A stretch of 64,000 bases of DNA. Origin: a bacterium (GTDB lineage: Bacteria; Planctomycetota; UBA1135; GCA-002686595). The position numbers and the translations under genes were made by a program. Under the pieces are notes generated by a model. That model did not search any database, was not told the origin of the DNA, and saw only the letters and a list, made by a program, of their open reading frames with translations. The stretch lies in assembly GCA_024226735.1 (NCBI GenBank), contig JAAELL010000348.1, forward strand, positions 1-64,000, read 5' to 3'. Shown here piece by piece: positions 36,090-45,106 of the stretch (position 1 is its first letter; every line of letters begins with the position of its first letter).

Positions 36090-37985
36090 TCAATGCACCT
36101 CGATGTAATCGCCCCCCGTTTCCTCCGCGAGCGCCTCCAAGAGGCCCGCCGTGTAGTCGACCGCGATGCAGTGGATCACGACCTTGCGCAGGCGATTCTC
36201 GGTGCGCACGGCGCGCAGGATCTCGAGCGGGTCGACGATCTTGCCTTCGGTCGGCTGGCCATCGGACAAGAGGAAGATCGTGTCGACGTCCTCGTCGTCG
36301 AACGCGCTCATCAGCCCGTCGTAGAGCGCGGTGCCGCCGTTCGCGGTCTGCTGGCGTACGTGGCGCACCGACGCCTTGCGCGTCGAGTCCTCGACCTCGA
36401 TCATGCGCTTCTTCCAACGCTGCGCACGCATCGCGAAGAACACGAGGTTGAAGCGCGCGCCGTCCGGCAACCCGTGCAGGGTCTCGGTGAGCTCGCGCTG
36501 CACAGCCTCGAGTCGGCTCTCCCCGCCCGTCCCGACGATGCCGACGGCGGCGGCCGGCCCGAGCGGGTAGGCCATCGACCCCGAGGTGTCGAGGACGAAG
36601 CAGACGCGGTCGGAATCGACACGGATCCCGTAGAACGCCGCCTGCGTCGCACCCGCCGCGCGCCGCTTGGCGCGGGCCGTATTGAGCTTCTCGGCCTCCG
36701 CGAGCCGCGGCACCGCGAAGGTCTGCTCCTCGGCCTTCCACCACGCGGACCAGCGCACGTGGGTCACACCGTGGTCGAGGCCGGTGATCGACGAGAGCGC
36801 CTTCTGGATCCGGTGGCGCAGGCGCAGGGTCTCGACCTCCATCCTGGCGATCAGCAGCGGAATCGAGTCCTTGCGCCGCAGGTGCTGGCAAGCGTCGACG
36901 GCTTCCCCGCGCACGAGGTGGTGGTCGTCTGAGAGCAGCTCGTGCAGCCGCGCGACGCCGCTCGCATCGCGCAAGGCCGCGAGAGCGAAGCAGGCCCCCA
37001 TGCGCAGCGCGAAATCGCGGTGCCCGGCTGCGGCGAACACGCGCTTCGTCCACGCCTCGTCCTCGGGCCGGATCGCCGACTGCGCGACGAGCGCGGCACG
37101 TCGCACCGCCGCGTCCCTCGAGCGTTCGAGCCGCTCGAGCTCGCGCCAGTGGCTGGTGATGCCGCGCTCGGAGAGGGCGTCGATCGTGGCGAGCAGGACG
37201 TCGGGATCCTTGCCGCGCAGCGCGTCGCGCAGGATCTTGTCGATGTCCTCGCCCGGGATCTTCGCCAGCGCCGCGACGACCATCGCCTGGACGTCGCCGG
37301 GCGTGCGCTTGTCGCGCAAGGTCTTGACGAAGAGGCGCCGGCACTCGTCGCTTTTGAACGCGCTCAAAGTGCGCACGCCGAGCTCGTGCGAGCCCGACAG
37401 CGGCGGGCGATACCAGGTCAGCAGCATCGCGAGGGCCTCTTTCGTCCCCGCCGTGCGCAACTCCGTCAGGAGGCCGCCGACGGCCACTTGGCGCACGATC
37501 GGATCCTTGGTCGCGTCGAACACCTCGCGCAGCGCCGACCGTGACGCGTCGCCGAACGAGCTCAAGGACTTGACCGCGGCGCGCTGCTTGTAGGGAAAGC
37601 CGGACTGCGCCTCGCGCGTCAGGAACTCGAGCGCGTCGGCGGCGAGCGGGCCCCCGACGAACCAGCGGAACGCCTCGAACGCGGACTCGATGCCGGCGGG
37701 CGAGAACACCGCGAGCGCCGCCTGCTGCAGGGCAAGCAAGGCCTCGCGATCGCCGCGCGCGCCAATGACGTCGAACAGGACCATGTCCGCCGCATCGCGC
37801 TTGGTCAGGATCTCCAGCAGAAGCTCCGAGGTGTCGCGCGGGTCGATCGGGGGGGCGTCCTCGTCGACCGCATCCCCGGCGGCGGGCGCTGCTTGGGGCG
37901 CGGCGACCGCGCAGATCGGGACCGCACCACCGGCGAGGAGGAGAGCGACAGGCAGCGTCAGGGAGATGCGGAGGCGAGCGACCAT
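36090..37985 (-). CDS. Secreted HEAT-repeat + von Willebrand A protein (paralogue 2)
   Basis: A 631-residue exported protein (signal peptide about 1-28) with the same order as its neighbours: HEAT-like helices, TGLDHG then RWSAWWKAEEQ, and a VWA domain with MIDAS DTSGS (466-470), GGTALYDGLM and LLSDGQPTEG. A 17-residue Gly-rich insertion follows the MIDAS loop (PLGPAAAVGIVGTGGES), absent in paralogue 1. It ends EETGGDYIEVH. The gap to paralogue 3 is 78 bases, to paralogue 1 only 1 base. The enzyme-like ends GG-x-Y/M are conserved across the three copies and suggest a shared fold to the very C-terminus. Confidence 0.85.
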   Translation of the reverse strand: MVARLRISLTLPVALLLAGGAVPICAVAAPQAAPAAGDAVDEDAPPIDPRDTSELLLEILTKRDAADMVLFDVIGARGDREALLALQQAALAVFSPAGIESAFEAFRWFVGGPLAADALEFLTREAQSGFPYKQRAAVKSLSSFGDASRSALREVFDATKDPIVRQVAVGGLLTELRTAGTKEALAMLLTWYRPPLSGSHELGVRTLSAFKSDECRRLFVKTLRDKRTPGDVQAMVVAALAKIPGEDIDKILRDALRGKDPDVLLATIDALSERGITSHWRELERLERSRDAAVRRAALVAQSAIRPEDEAWTKRVFAAAGHRDFALRMGACFALAALRDASGVARLHELLSDDHHLVRGEAVDACQHLRRKDSIPLLIARMEVETLRLRHRIQKALSSITGLDHGVTHVRWSAWWKAEEQTFAVPRLAEAEKLNTARAKRRAAGATQAAFYGIRVDSDRVCFVLDTSGSMAYPLGPAAAVGIVGTGGESRLEAVQRELTETLHGLPDGARFNLVFFAMRAQRWKKRMIEVEDSTRKASVRHVRQQTANGGTALYDGLMSAFDDEDVDTIFLLSDGQPTEGKIVDPLEILRAVRTENRLRKVVIHCIAVDYTAGLLEALAEETGGDYIEVH

Positions 37986-38063
37986 GGCTCGCCACCTACC
38001 CTAGCGACCCGATCGGGTTTCGGGGTCGTACGGAACCCGTAACGAGCGGCTGGCGGCCACGCC

Positions 38064-39908
38064 TCACTCGACGGAGTGATAGTCGCCGCCGGTGCCGCGC
38101 GCGAGCTGCGCCAGAAGCGCGCTCTCGCGGGCGATCGAGACGCAGTGGATCCGCACGCCACGCTTGCTCGCGCGACCCAGGACGTCCTTCACGATCCGCT
38201 CGGGCTCGCGCACGCTGCCCGCCGTCGGGGCGCCGTCCGACAGGACGACGAGCGACTCGACGCGCGGATCCTCGAGGGCCGCGACCAATCCGTCGTAGAG
38301 CGCCGTCTCTCCGCGCGGGTTCTGGCGAGCGACGTGGCGCAGGGCGCGCACGCGCTCGTCCTCTGTCATGGGCACGAGCCGGTCGCGCCAGACACGCGCG
38401 CTGCTCTCGAACAGGATCAGGTTGAACAGATCACCCGTTGCGTAGCGTTCGAGGGAGCGCGCGAGCTCGCGCTCGACGAGCTCGAGCCGCGTCGCGCCGC
38501 CGGCACTGCGCTCGGCCATCGACGACGAGACGTCGAGGACGAAGCACACCGCGGTCTCCTCGATCGTCACGCCGAAGAACGTGGTGGACTTGGTCGTGCG
38601 GCCGCCGCGGACGCGCTCGCGCTCGAGGTGGGCCGCGAGCGCCTCCGCGCGCGTCGGCAGGACGAACCCCGCTCCCTCGCTGTCCCACCAGTCGCGCCAG
38701 CGGGCGGGCGAGAGACCGTGGTCGACGCCGGTGAGGCGCACGAGGACCTGGCGCGCAGCGCCGCGCAGGTAGCCCTCCTCGGCCTGCATGCGTTCGACGA
38801 GCGCACCGACGCTGCTCTTGGTGCGCAGGCCGGCCAGGCCTGCAATCGCGCTGCTGCGCACGCTGCTCGCCTCGTCGCTCGCGAGCTCGAACAGGGTCTC
38901 GTGCGCGCGCGGAGCGCTCGAACGCGCGAGGACGGTCGCGGCAGCGGAACGCCACTGCGGCTCCTTCGAGCGCGCCGTGCGCAGCATGCGCCGCAGCCAG
39001 CGTTCGTCGTCCGCACGGGCGCTGGACTGGGCGACGAAGGCGGCGCGCGCTACCGCGTCGCTGCCCTGCCGCTCGAGCCGTTCGAGCGCAAGGACGTGTC
39101 CGCGGTAGCCACGCTCGCCCAGCGCCTCGATCGCCGCGAGCCGGACCGCGTCGACGTCGACGTCGACCTTGGCCTTGGCCTCGATCTCGAGTGCACGCAC
39201 GAGCAGCTCGTCGACCGCCTCGCCCGGCATCTCCTCGAGCGCGTCGATGATCATCGTCCGCGTCTGCGACGCGAGTTCGGAGTCGAGCAGCGCCGCGCGA
39301 AACACAGCGAGGCAGGCCGCATTGTCGAACGCGCGCAGAGCGCGCACGCAGGCCGTACGCGGGCCCGAGATCGGGTAGCGATAGTGAGCGAGGATCAGCT
39401 CGAGGTCAGCCGGCCTGCGACGCACGCGCAGCTCGCTCAAGAGCGCGCCGACGGCGATCTGGCGGCACGTGTCGACCTCGCTCTCTGCCGCGACTTCCGC
39501 CAAGTTGCGCTTCGCCGCCCCTCCGATCGCGACGAGACCGCGCACCGCGCCGATCTTGTGCAACCGCTCGCCATCCTCGGCGACGCCGGCGAGGAAGACG
39601 ACGGCCTCGGCGCGCAAGGGCTCCTCGAAGTGCCGAAACGCCTCGTAGACGCGCTGCAACGACCACGGCGTGCTGACGTGTCGCGCCGCGCGCTCGAGCG
39701 CTGCCAGCGCTCTCTGGTCCCCGAGCTTGCCGAGACTCTCGAAGACCTTGTCCGGCGTGTCGTCGCCCCGCTCGCGAACGATCGCCAGGAGGCGCTGTGC
39801 CTCGCCTTCCTGGGCCTCGCCTTCCTGGGCCTCGCCTTCCTGGGCCTCACCATCCTGCGCCAGGCCGGGCGCAGGAACGAGGAGAGCCAGAAGGAGAGCG
39901 AGCCGCAA
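38064..39908 (-). CDS. Secreted HEAT-repeat + von Willebrand A protein (paralogue 3)
   Basis: A 614-residue exported protein with a TTG start (3 bases after the upstream stop). The signal peptide (1-18) is followed by a four-unit EGEAQ repeat, then HEAT-like helices (about 40-400), TGVDHG with RWRDWWDSE, and a VWA domain with MIDAS DVSSS (459-463), GETALYDGLV and VLSDGAPTAG. It ends GTGGDYHSVE. The three paralogues are diverged throughout, so the triplication is old. It directly follows the membrane AP-superfamily gene, linking the array to envelope polymer enzymes. Confidence 0.85.
   Translation of the reverse strand: MRLALLLALLVPAPGLAQDGEAQEGEAQEGEAQEGEAQRLLAIVRERGDDTPDKVFESLGKLGDQRALAALERAARHVSTPWSLQRVYEAFRHFEEPLRAEAVVFLAGVAEDGERLHKIGAVRGLVAIGGAAKRNLAEVAAESEVDTCRQIAVGALLSELRVRRRPADLELILAHYRYPISGPRTACVRALRAFDNAACLAVFRAALLDSELASQTRTMIIDALEEMPGEAVDELLVRALEIEAKAKVDVDVDAVRLAAIEALGERGYRGHVLALERLERQGSDAVARAAFVAQSSARADDERWLRRMLRTARSKEPQWRSAAATVLARSSAPRAHETLFELASDEASSVRSSAIAGLAGLRTKSSVGALVERMQAEEGYLRGAARQVLVRLTGVDHGLSPARWRDWWDSEGAGFVLPTRAEALAAHLERERVRGGRTTKSTTFFGVTIEETAVCFVLDVSSSMAERSAGGATRLELVERELARSLERYATGDLFNLILFESSARVWRDRLVPMTEDERVRALRHVARQNPRGETALYDGLVAALEDPRVESLVVLSDGAPTAGSVREPERIVKDVLGRASKRGVRIHCVSIARESALLAQLARGTGGDYHSVE
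39801..39860. repeat. 15-bp in-frame tandem repeat (4 units) after the signal peptide of paralogue 3
   Basis: Three identical 15-bp units at 39801, 39816 and 39831 and a diverged one at 39846 encode EGEAQ pentapeptides just after the predicted signal cleavage site. Confidence 0.88.
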
Positions 39909-39911
39909 GCC

Positions 39912-42389
39912 TCAGTCCTCGTCCTCGTCGTCGTCGTCGCCGCCGGCATAGTTGATCCCTTCGAGGACCTTCCTGCCGCTCGGTCCGACGCCGAATACGG
40001 TGTACTCCGGCGCGAACGCGCGCTGCTCCCCGAGGCGCTTCGCGAGGTCCGTGAGCAACGCGTCACGGTCGCCAACGGCGGAAGTCGGGTCGCGCTCGTC
40101 AGGGTCGAGCACGACGTCGAACGCGCGCGCCTCACCGGTCTCCTCGCTCCAGTGCAGAACGCTGGTGTCCGCGCGCAGCCCGTGCAGGGTCAATCGGCTC
40201 CGCTCGCCCCACTTGCCCTTCACCGTCTGGTAGTAGGCGGAGCCCGGAACATCGCTCAGACCGCCGGTGTACTCGAAGAGGAACTGGGCGTCGCCCATGC
40301 CCTCGATCTCGGCTCCGCCGATGCGCGCGAGCGTCGGCGCGACGTGGCGGTTGGAGACGATACTGGAGCAGCGCACGCCGCGTGGAATGCCGGGGCCGGC
40401 GAGCAGGAGCGGCACGTGGACGAGCTCGTGGTGAACGCCGTGTCCGTGGCCCTTGCGCCCGCGCTCGAGGAGCTCCTCCCCGTGGTCGGCGGTGAACGCG
40501 ATGATCGTGCGGTCGTCGATGCCGAGCGCCTGGAGCCGCTTCAAGACCTCCCCCACCCACATGTCGCCGGTCGCGACGCTGGCATCGTAGAGCTCGTTCG
40601 CGTAGCGCACGACGTCGTCCGGGAGCCCCGCGCCCGGCAACCGCGGGTTCTCGGGCAGGAAGTCGAGCCCCTTCTCAGGCCACTCTTGCGGCTGCTCGCC
40701 GCCGCCGAGTCGGCTGAAGAGCTGCTCGTCGGGACGGTGCGGCGTGTGCGGGTCCGCGAGGTGCAGGTACAGGAAGAAGCGCGCCTTGGCGTGGGCGTTG
40801 AGCCAGTCCAGAACCGCCGGCACGACCTCGTCGGACATGCGGAACTCGCTCGGGTGGTAGTCGAACGACTCGAAGCCCTGATCGAAGTAGCGCTCGGGCA
40901 CGATGAGCGGATTGCACGAGAACGCTGCGGTCGTGTAGCCACGCCACTGCAGCACCTCGGGCAAGCTGAGCTGTTCGAAGTTGAGCGTGCAGGCCGCGTT
41001 GCTGACGACGCCGTGCGCCTCGGGCGGCAGCCCGGTCAGGATCGAGGCGGTCGCGGGCCAAGTCCAGCTCGATGTCGAGTAGGCGGCGTCGAACTGCATC
41101 CCGCGCCTGGCGAGTCGGTCGAGGTTCGGTGTCGTCAGCTTGCCGTAGCCATGGCAAGACATCCGATCCGCGCGCTGGGTGTCCATCACGATCAGGACGA
41201 TGTTCGGCGCGTCGGGGGTCGCGCGCGTGCGCGGGCGATGCACGGTGTTGTCGACGACACAGCCGCCGAAACCGACCCGCCAGAACTCCTTCGGCACGTC
41301 CGCGAGCCCCTCGCCGTCCACCAGGCGCGTGCTCATCCGCACCACGTCGCCAGGCGCGACCTCGACCCCGCCCTCACCGCCTGCGTGGTGCCAGATCCAG
41401 CGGCTCGGGTCCCAGCCACCCGGCTTGGGGGCCTCCGCGGTGATCGGCTCGCGCCAGCGCTCCTCGCCGTTGACCGCGATCGCGTACTCGACCGTGACCG
41501 ACTCGAGCCCGTGGCTCCCGAGACGGTTGGTCACGCGCTGGTCGATTCCCGCCGCGCAGCGGAAGCGCAGCGCATCCCCCTCTTCATCCTCGGGAACGAC
41601 GAACTCGACGTCGCACGGTGGCGGCATCACGAGCGCCGGCTTGTCGGCGGAATCGGTGTGCGCCGAAACGGCCGGAGTGAGCACGCCGGCCTTGGCCGGT
41701 GCGCCCTCGTTCTGCTCGACCGCCCGCCAGGATCCGCGTTGGGCCACGAGGTCGAGGCGCACGACCCGCAGCGGAAACTCAGGTGCCCCTCCACCGCGCA
41801 GGCCGAGGTAGGTCGGCAGGACGACCGCGAGGAGACCGGCGACCACCACGGCGAGCGTCCCGGAGAACAACCGCAGCTTGCCACGCCAGACCGCCGCGGC
41901 CACGAGGAACAGGGCGACGGCGATCACGCCGGCGAGCAGCGACTGCAGCGACGCGTTGCCGAGCGAGAACTCGGGTCCGAACTGCAGGCGCTCGATCTCG
42001 GGCGCGGCGGGCCAACCGGTCAGATAGGAGCCGAAGAAGATGGCGGTGAGCGCGAGCAGTAGGCTCGCCTTGCTGCGCGGCGAGCGCGCGGCGTGGAACG
42101 CGAGCACCGCGCCGAGCACACCGACGATCCCCGGCTCGATCAGGCGCTCGTGGAGCCGGCCGAGGATCTCCCAGCGCACGAACTCCGCGGACTGGGTGCC
42201 AGCGGATCGCGCCTGCGCGATTCCCAGCAGGGCGGCGGAACGCAGCGTGGCCAAGGCGCCCATCGTCCACAGACCCAGGGGGAGGAACTCCTTCCAACTG
42301 GCGGCCGCGGAGACCCCGGGCTGATCCGTGGCCAAGCCCGTCGGATGGTCCGAGGGCGGGTCTTGCAGCGGGGATTCGCCGACGCTCAT
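39912..42389 (-). CDS. Membrane-anchored alkaline-phosphatase-superfamily hydrolase/transferase (sulfatase-like)
   Basis: An 825-residue protein: about four or five membrane helices (35-200), a beta-rich region (205-385) and a sulfatase-fold catalytic domain (394-800) with metal ligands in IVLIVMDTQRADR (D403), TADHGEEL and HGHGVHHE. The nucleophile motif is SWTWPAT (441-447): Thr443 stands where sulfatases have Cys/Ser, and the Arg of C-x-P-x-R is missing. It is thus probably a phosphodiesterase, phospho-transferase or LtaS-like enzyme and not a sulfatase. It ends in an acidic Asp/Glu tail. Its ATG overlaps the GT2 stop (ATGA), and paralogue 3 of the HEAT/VWA series follows after 3 bases. 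Confidence 0.88.
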   Translation of the reverse strand: MSVGESPLQDPPSDHPTGLATDQPGVSAAASWKEFLPLGLWTMGALATLRSAALLGIAQARSAGTQSAEFVRWEILGRLHERLIEPGIVGVLGAVLAFHAARSPRSKASLLLALTAIFFGSYLTGWPAAPEIERLQFGPEFSLGNASLQSLLAGVIAVALFLVAAAVWRGKLRLFSGTLAVVVAGLLAVVLPTYLGLRGGGAPEFPLRVVRLDLVAQRGSWRAVEQNEGAPAKAGVLTPAVSAHTDSADKPALVMPPPCDVEFVVPEDEEGDALRFRCAAGIDQRVTNRLGSHGLESVTVEYAIAVNGEERWREPITAEAPKPGGWDPSRWIWHHAGGEGGVEVAPGDVVRMSTRLVDGEGLADVPKEFWRVGFGGCVVDNTVHRPRTRATPDAPNIVLIVMDTQRADRMSCHGYGKLTTPNLDRLARRGMQFDAAYSTSSWTWPATASILTGLPPEAHGVVSNAACTLNFEQLSLPEVLQWRGYTTAAFSCNPLIVPERYFDQGFESFDYHPSEFRMSDEVVPAVLDWLNAHAKARFFLYLHLADPHTPHRPDEQLFSRLGGGEQPQEWPEKGLDFLPENPRLPGAGLPDDVVRYANELYDASVATGDMWVGEVLKRLQALGIDDRTIIAFTADHGEELLERGRKGHGHGVHHELVHVPLLLAGPGIPRGVRCSSIVSNRHVAPTLARIGGAEIEGMGDAQFLFEYTGGLSDVPGSAYYQTVKGKWGERSRLTLHGLRADTSVLHWSEETGEARAFDVVLDPDERDPTSAVGDRDALLTDLAKRLGEQRAFAPEYTVFGVGPSGRKVLEGINYAGGDDDDEDED

Positions 42390-43825
42390 GCAGGCATCGT
42401 AGCCCGCGCCGCGCGTGCTTCACGCAACGAGAGCACTCCGACCCACGTGTAACTCCACAGAAACAGGGCAAGGAACGGCAGGGAGCCCCAATTCCCGGCG
42501 CGGGCGGCGAGCACGAGTCCCACGACGAACCACAACGCCAGCACGAGCTCGAGTCCGGGTACCCCCCCGCGCCGCGCCCGGTAGCCGGGCTGGTGGCCGT
42601 CGCCGCGCTTGGGCGTGCGCACGAACGTCCCGGTCTTGCCGACCAGTCCCTCGAGGACGGCCCCGGTCTGAGCGAGGCTCATCCCGATCCCGAGCGCGAT
42701 CGCGGCAACCGTGTCGCGCAGCCGCCTGCCGAACGGCCGGCCGATCGCGCGCTGGCTCGCCTCGTAGAACATCCCGACCGACAGCGTGCAGAGCACGAAT
42801 GCCGAGAGCTGCCACAGGTGGAAGTCGCGCACCGGCAGCGCCGAGGCCAAGGGCAGGAGCAGGGCGAGCAAGAGGACGCCGGGATAGCCGACGTTGCCAG
42901 TGAGGTGCGCGAACGCCTCGAGCTTGACGCGCAGCGGCTGGGGCGAGGACGCGATCCTGCGCCCGAGCTTCTTGAAGACCTGCACGCTGCCCTTCGACCA
43001 GCGGTGTTGCTGGGACTTGAACGCCGTGATGCCCGGCGGGACCTCGGCCGGGGCGACGACGTCGGAGGCGTAGACGAAGCGCCACCCGGCGAGCTGGGCG
43101 CGGTAGGACAGGTCGAGGTCCTCGGTCAGCGTGTCGTGCTGCCAGCCCCCGGCGCCGTCGATGGCCGCGCGCCGCCAGACGCCGGCGGTGCCGTTGAAGT
43201 TGAAGAAGAGCCCGGTATCGAAGCGCGTCTTGTGCTCGATCACGAAGTGACCGTCGAGCAGCGTCGACTCGGCGCGCGTCAGGAGGCTCTCCTCCCGGTT
43301 CGCGTGGCCCCAGCGCGCCTGCACCATGCCGACTCGGGGGTTGCTGAAGGGCGCGACGGTCTTCAGAAGAAAGTCGGGCTCCGGCATGAAGTCCGCATCG
43401 AACACGCAGAAGAGCTCGCCGCGCGCCTCGCGCATACCGTAGTCGAGCGCGCCGGCCTTGAAGCCGGTGCGGTCCGCGCGGCGCACGAGCGTCGCGGAAC
43501 GTCCCGCACGGGCGAGGAGCTCGATCTCGCGCCGCGCGATCTCGGTCGTCTCGTCGGTCGAGTCGTCGAGGACTTGGATCTCGAACCGGCTCGAGGGATA
43601 GTCGAGCGCTCCCGTGGCGCGGATCAAGCGCGCGGCGACGGTGCGTTCGTTGAAGAGCGGAAGCTGCACGGTGACGAACGGCAGCTCGCCATGATCCCCG
43701 CTGGCGGTCGGCGTCGCGGCGCCCCAGCGAAAACGGACGACCAGGACGAGGCGGTGCAGCCCATAGAGACCGAGCACGCCGAGAATGGCCAGGTAGGCCG
43801 ATTGAATCAGGGTCGCCGCTTCCAC
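42386..43825 (-). CDS. Processive family 2 glycosyltransferase (cellulose/hyaluronan synthase-like)
   Basis: Membrane enzyme that polymerises or transfers sugars from nucleotide donors. The 479-residue protein has the full D,D,D,QxxRW set: LDDSTDE (D87/D88), DADF (143-146), TEDLD (234-238) and QQHRW (272-276), with an N-terminal membrane helix (about 8-28) and four or more helices after residue 310. It resembles CsaA/cellulose-synthase-like GTs that make glucomannan-type or other beta-linked polymers; the sugar is unknown. It overlaps the membrane AP-superfamily gene by 4 bases and follows the SGNH hydrolase by 122 bases, forming a likely surface-polysaccharide unit. Confidence 0.92.
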   Translation of the reverse strand: MEAATLIQSAYLAILGVLGLYGLHRLVLVVRFRWGAATPTASGDHGELPFVTVQLPLFNERTVAARLIRATGALDYPSSRFEIQVLDDSTDETTEIARREIELLARAGRSATLVRRADRTGFKAGALDYGMREARGELFCVFDADFMPEPDFLLKTVAPFSNPRVGMVQARWGHANREESLLTRAESTLLDGHFVIEHKTRFDTGLFFNFNGTAGVWRRAAIDGAGGWQHDTLTEDLDLSYRAQLAGWRFVYASDVVAPAEVPPGITAFKSQQHRWSKGSVQVFKKLGRRIASSPQPLRVKLEAFAHLTGNVGYPGVLLLALLLPLASALPVRDFHLWQLSAFVLCTLSVGMFYEASQRAIGRPFGRRLRDTVAAIALGIGMSLAQTGAVLEGLVGKTGTFVRTPKRGDGHQPGYRARRGGVPGLELVLALWFVVGLVLAARAGNWGSLPFLALFLWSYTWVGVLSLREARAARATMPA

Positions 43826-43947
43826 GCTGAGTCACGCCACCGCGTCGAGACACACAGACTCGAGCCAGAGCAGAGCCCGGCTCCAGAGCTGGAGCCCGCC
43901 AACGCGAAGGCGCCATACTCTAAGCACCGCCGGGGCGAAGAGAGCCT

Positions 43948-45015
43948 CTACTGGTCTCTTTCCTCGGTGCTCCCCGGCAGCCACTTCTGCTCGACGAGCG
44001 TCCGCACCACGGCCGTGGCGACGATGCCGTAGCCTTCGGAGTTGGGGTGGTAGCGGTCGCCGCGCAGGAACAGCTGTTTGGGGGGCGTCTCGGCTCGGGC
44101 AGCTCCTCGGAACTCCTCGGCGAGGTCTACGAAGGGCACGCCAATCTCGTGACAGGTTTGTCGCAAACGATCGATCGGGGCGGTCTCGAAGCTGTCCAGG
44201 TACACCTGGCTCTCGTACGGAAACAGGAAGACGGCCATCTGGGCTCCGGACGCCCGTGCCGCGTCGCGAATCGCCTCGAGGTAGCCGCGCTGCTTGCGCC
44301 AGACCTCGGAGTCGGCGCTGGATTCCCCGGCGCCCTTGGCGAAGCCCTCGGCGTTCTTCCAGTCCTTCGCCCGGTTCATGTGGTAGTAGGTCTGACGCGC
44401 GAAGCGGTAGAGACCGAAGCGGCCGAGGAAGTCGCGCACGCCCGTCGGCATCGCGGTGCGCAGGCCACGGCGGTTGAAGACCTCCTGATCGACGGCCCGG
44501 ATCGCGTTCGGGAAGTCGTTGAGGTTGTAGCCGATCACGACGAGGTTCGGCTTCAGCTCGGCGCCGATCTCGCGGTACATCTCCTCGTACGCCCTGCCCG
44601 AGTAACCGTTGACGCCGAGGTTGGCGACGACGGGATGCCAGTCCGCGCCGGCGGCCTTCTCGCCCAGCAGCCGCTCGAGCTGGCGCGGCCACGAGTCGGC
44701 CTCGACGACGCCCTTGCCGAACGTGCACGAGTCCCCGAGGCAGACGACCCGGTACTCGTCCGGCTCGAAGTCGAGCTCGAGCTCGGGCCCGCGCAGGCCG
44801 CGTGAATCGGTCGCGTACCACGTGCCATCCCAGCGTCCGGCGAAGTTCGGCCGGTGGCGGTGCCCGCGGCTCTCGTGATCGAGGTAGGGGTTCGAGTCCA
44901 GGAGCGCGAACGGGCCCGGCTCGAGCGCGCGAGTCACGAGCTCACCGACGATCCCGAGCAGGACGAGCGTCCCCAGCGAGATCGCGAGCTTCTTGAGCCA
45001 TTTACGACGCTTCAC
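43948..45015 (-). CDS. SGNH/GDSL-type hydrolase, membrane-anchored
   Basis: Esterase-fold protein likely acting outside the inner membrane, for example as an O-acyl hydrolase or transferase on a sugar polymer. From the GTG at 45015 (AGGA 7 bases upstream) the product has 355 residues: a positively charged start and one membrane helix (10-27), block I CLGDSCTFG (Ser96), block II NLGVNGYSG, block III GYNLND and block V DRYHPNSEGY with the catalytic Asp/His. All catalytic blocks are present. It is the first gene of the minus-strand run SGNH-GT2-AP-like-HEAT/VWA x3. Confidence 0.87.
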   Translation of the reverse strand: MKRRKWLKKLAISLGTLVLLGIVGELVTRALEPGPFALLDSNPYLDHESRGHRHRPNFAGRWDGTWYATDSRGLRGPELELDFEPDEYRVVCLGDSCTFGKGVVEADSWPRQLERLLGEKAAGADWHPVVANLGVNGYSGRAYEEMYREIGAELKPNLVVIGYNLNDFPNAIRAVDQEVFNRRGLRTAMPTGVRDFLGRFGLYRFARQTYYHMNRAKDWKNAEGFAKGAGESSADSEVWRKQRGYLEAIRDAARASGAQMAVFLFPYESQVYLDSFETAPIDRLRQTCHEIGVPFVDLAEEFRGAARAETPPKQLFLRGDRYHPNSEGYGIVATAVVRTLVEQKWLPGSTEERDQ

Positions 45016-45106
45016 ATCAGTCCTTTTCGGCTGGAGTCCCCCCGGACTCAAATCGCGCGCCCAGAGAGAGCAATCAGAGCGTGCTGAGAGCCTACTGACC
45101 GCCGTC

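Noticed and set aside
38076-42062. A 1328-codon open frame on the plus strand over HEAT/VWA paralogue 3 and the AP-superfamily gene
   Set aside because: Antisense shadow of two well-supported genes; Arg/Asp/Gln-rich sequence with no recognisable fold.
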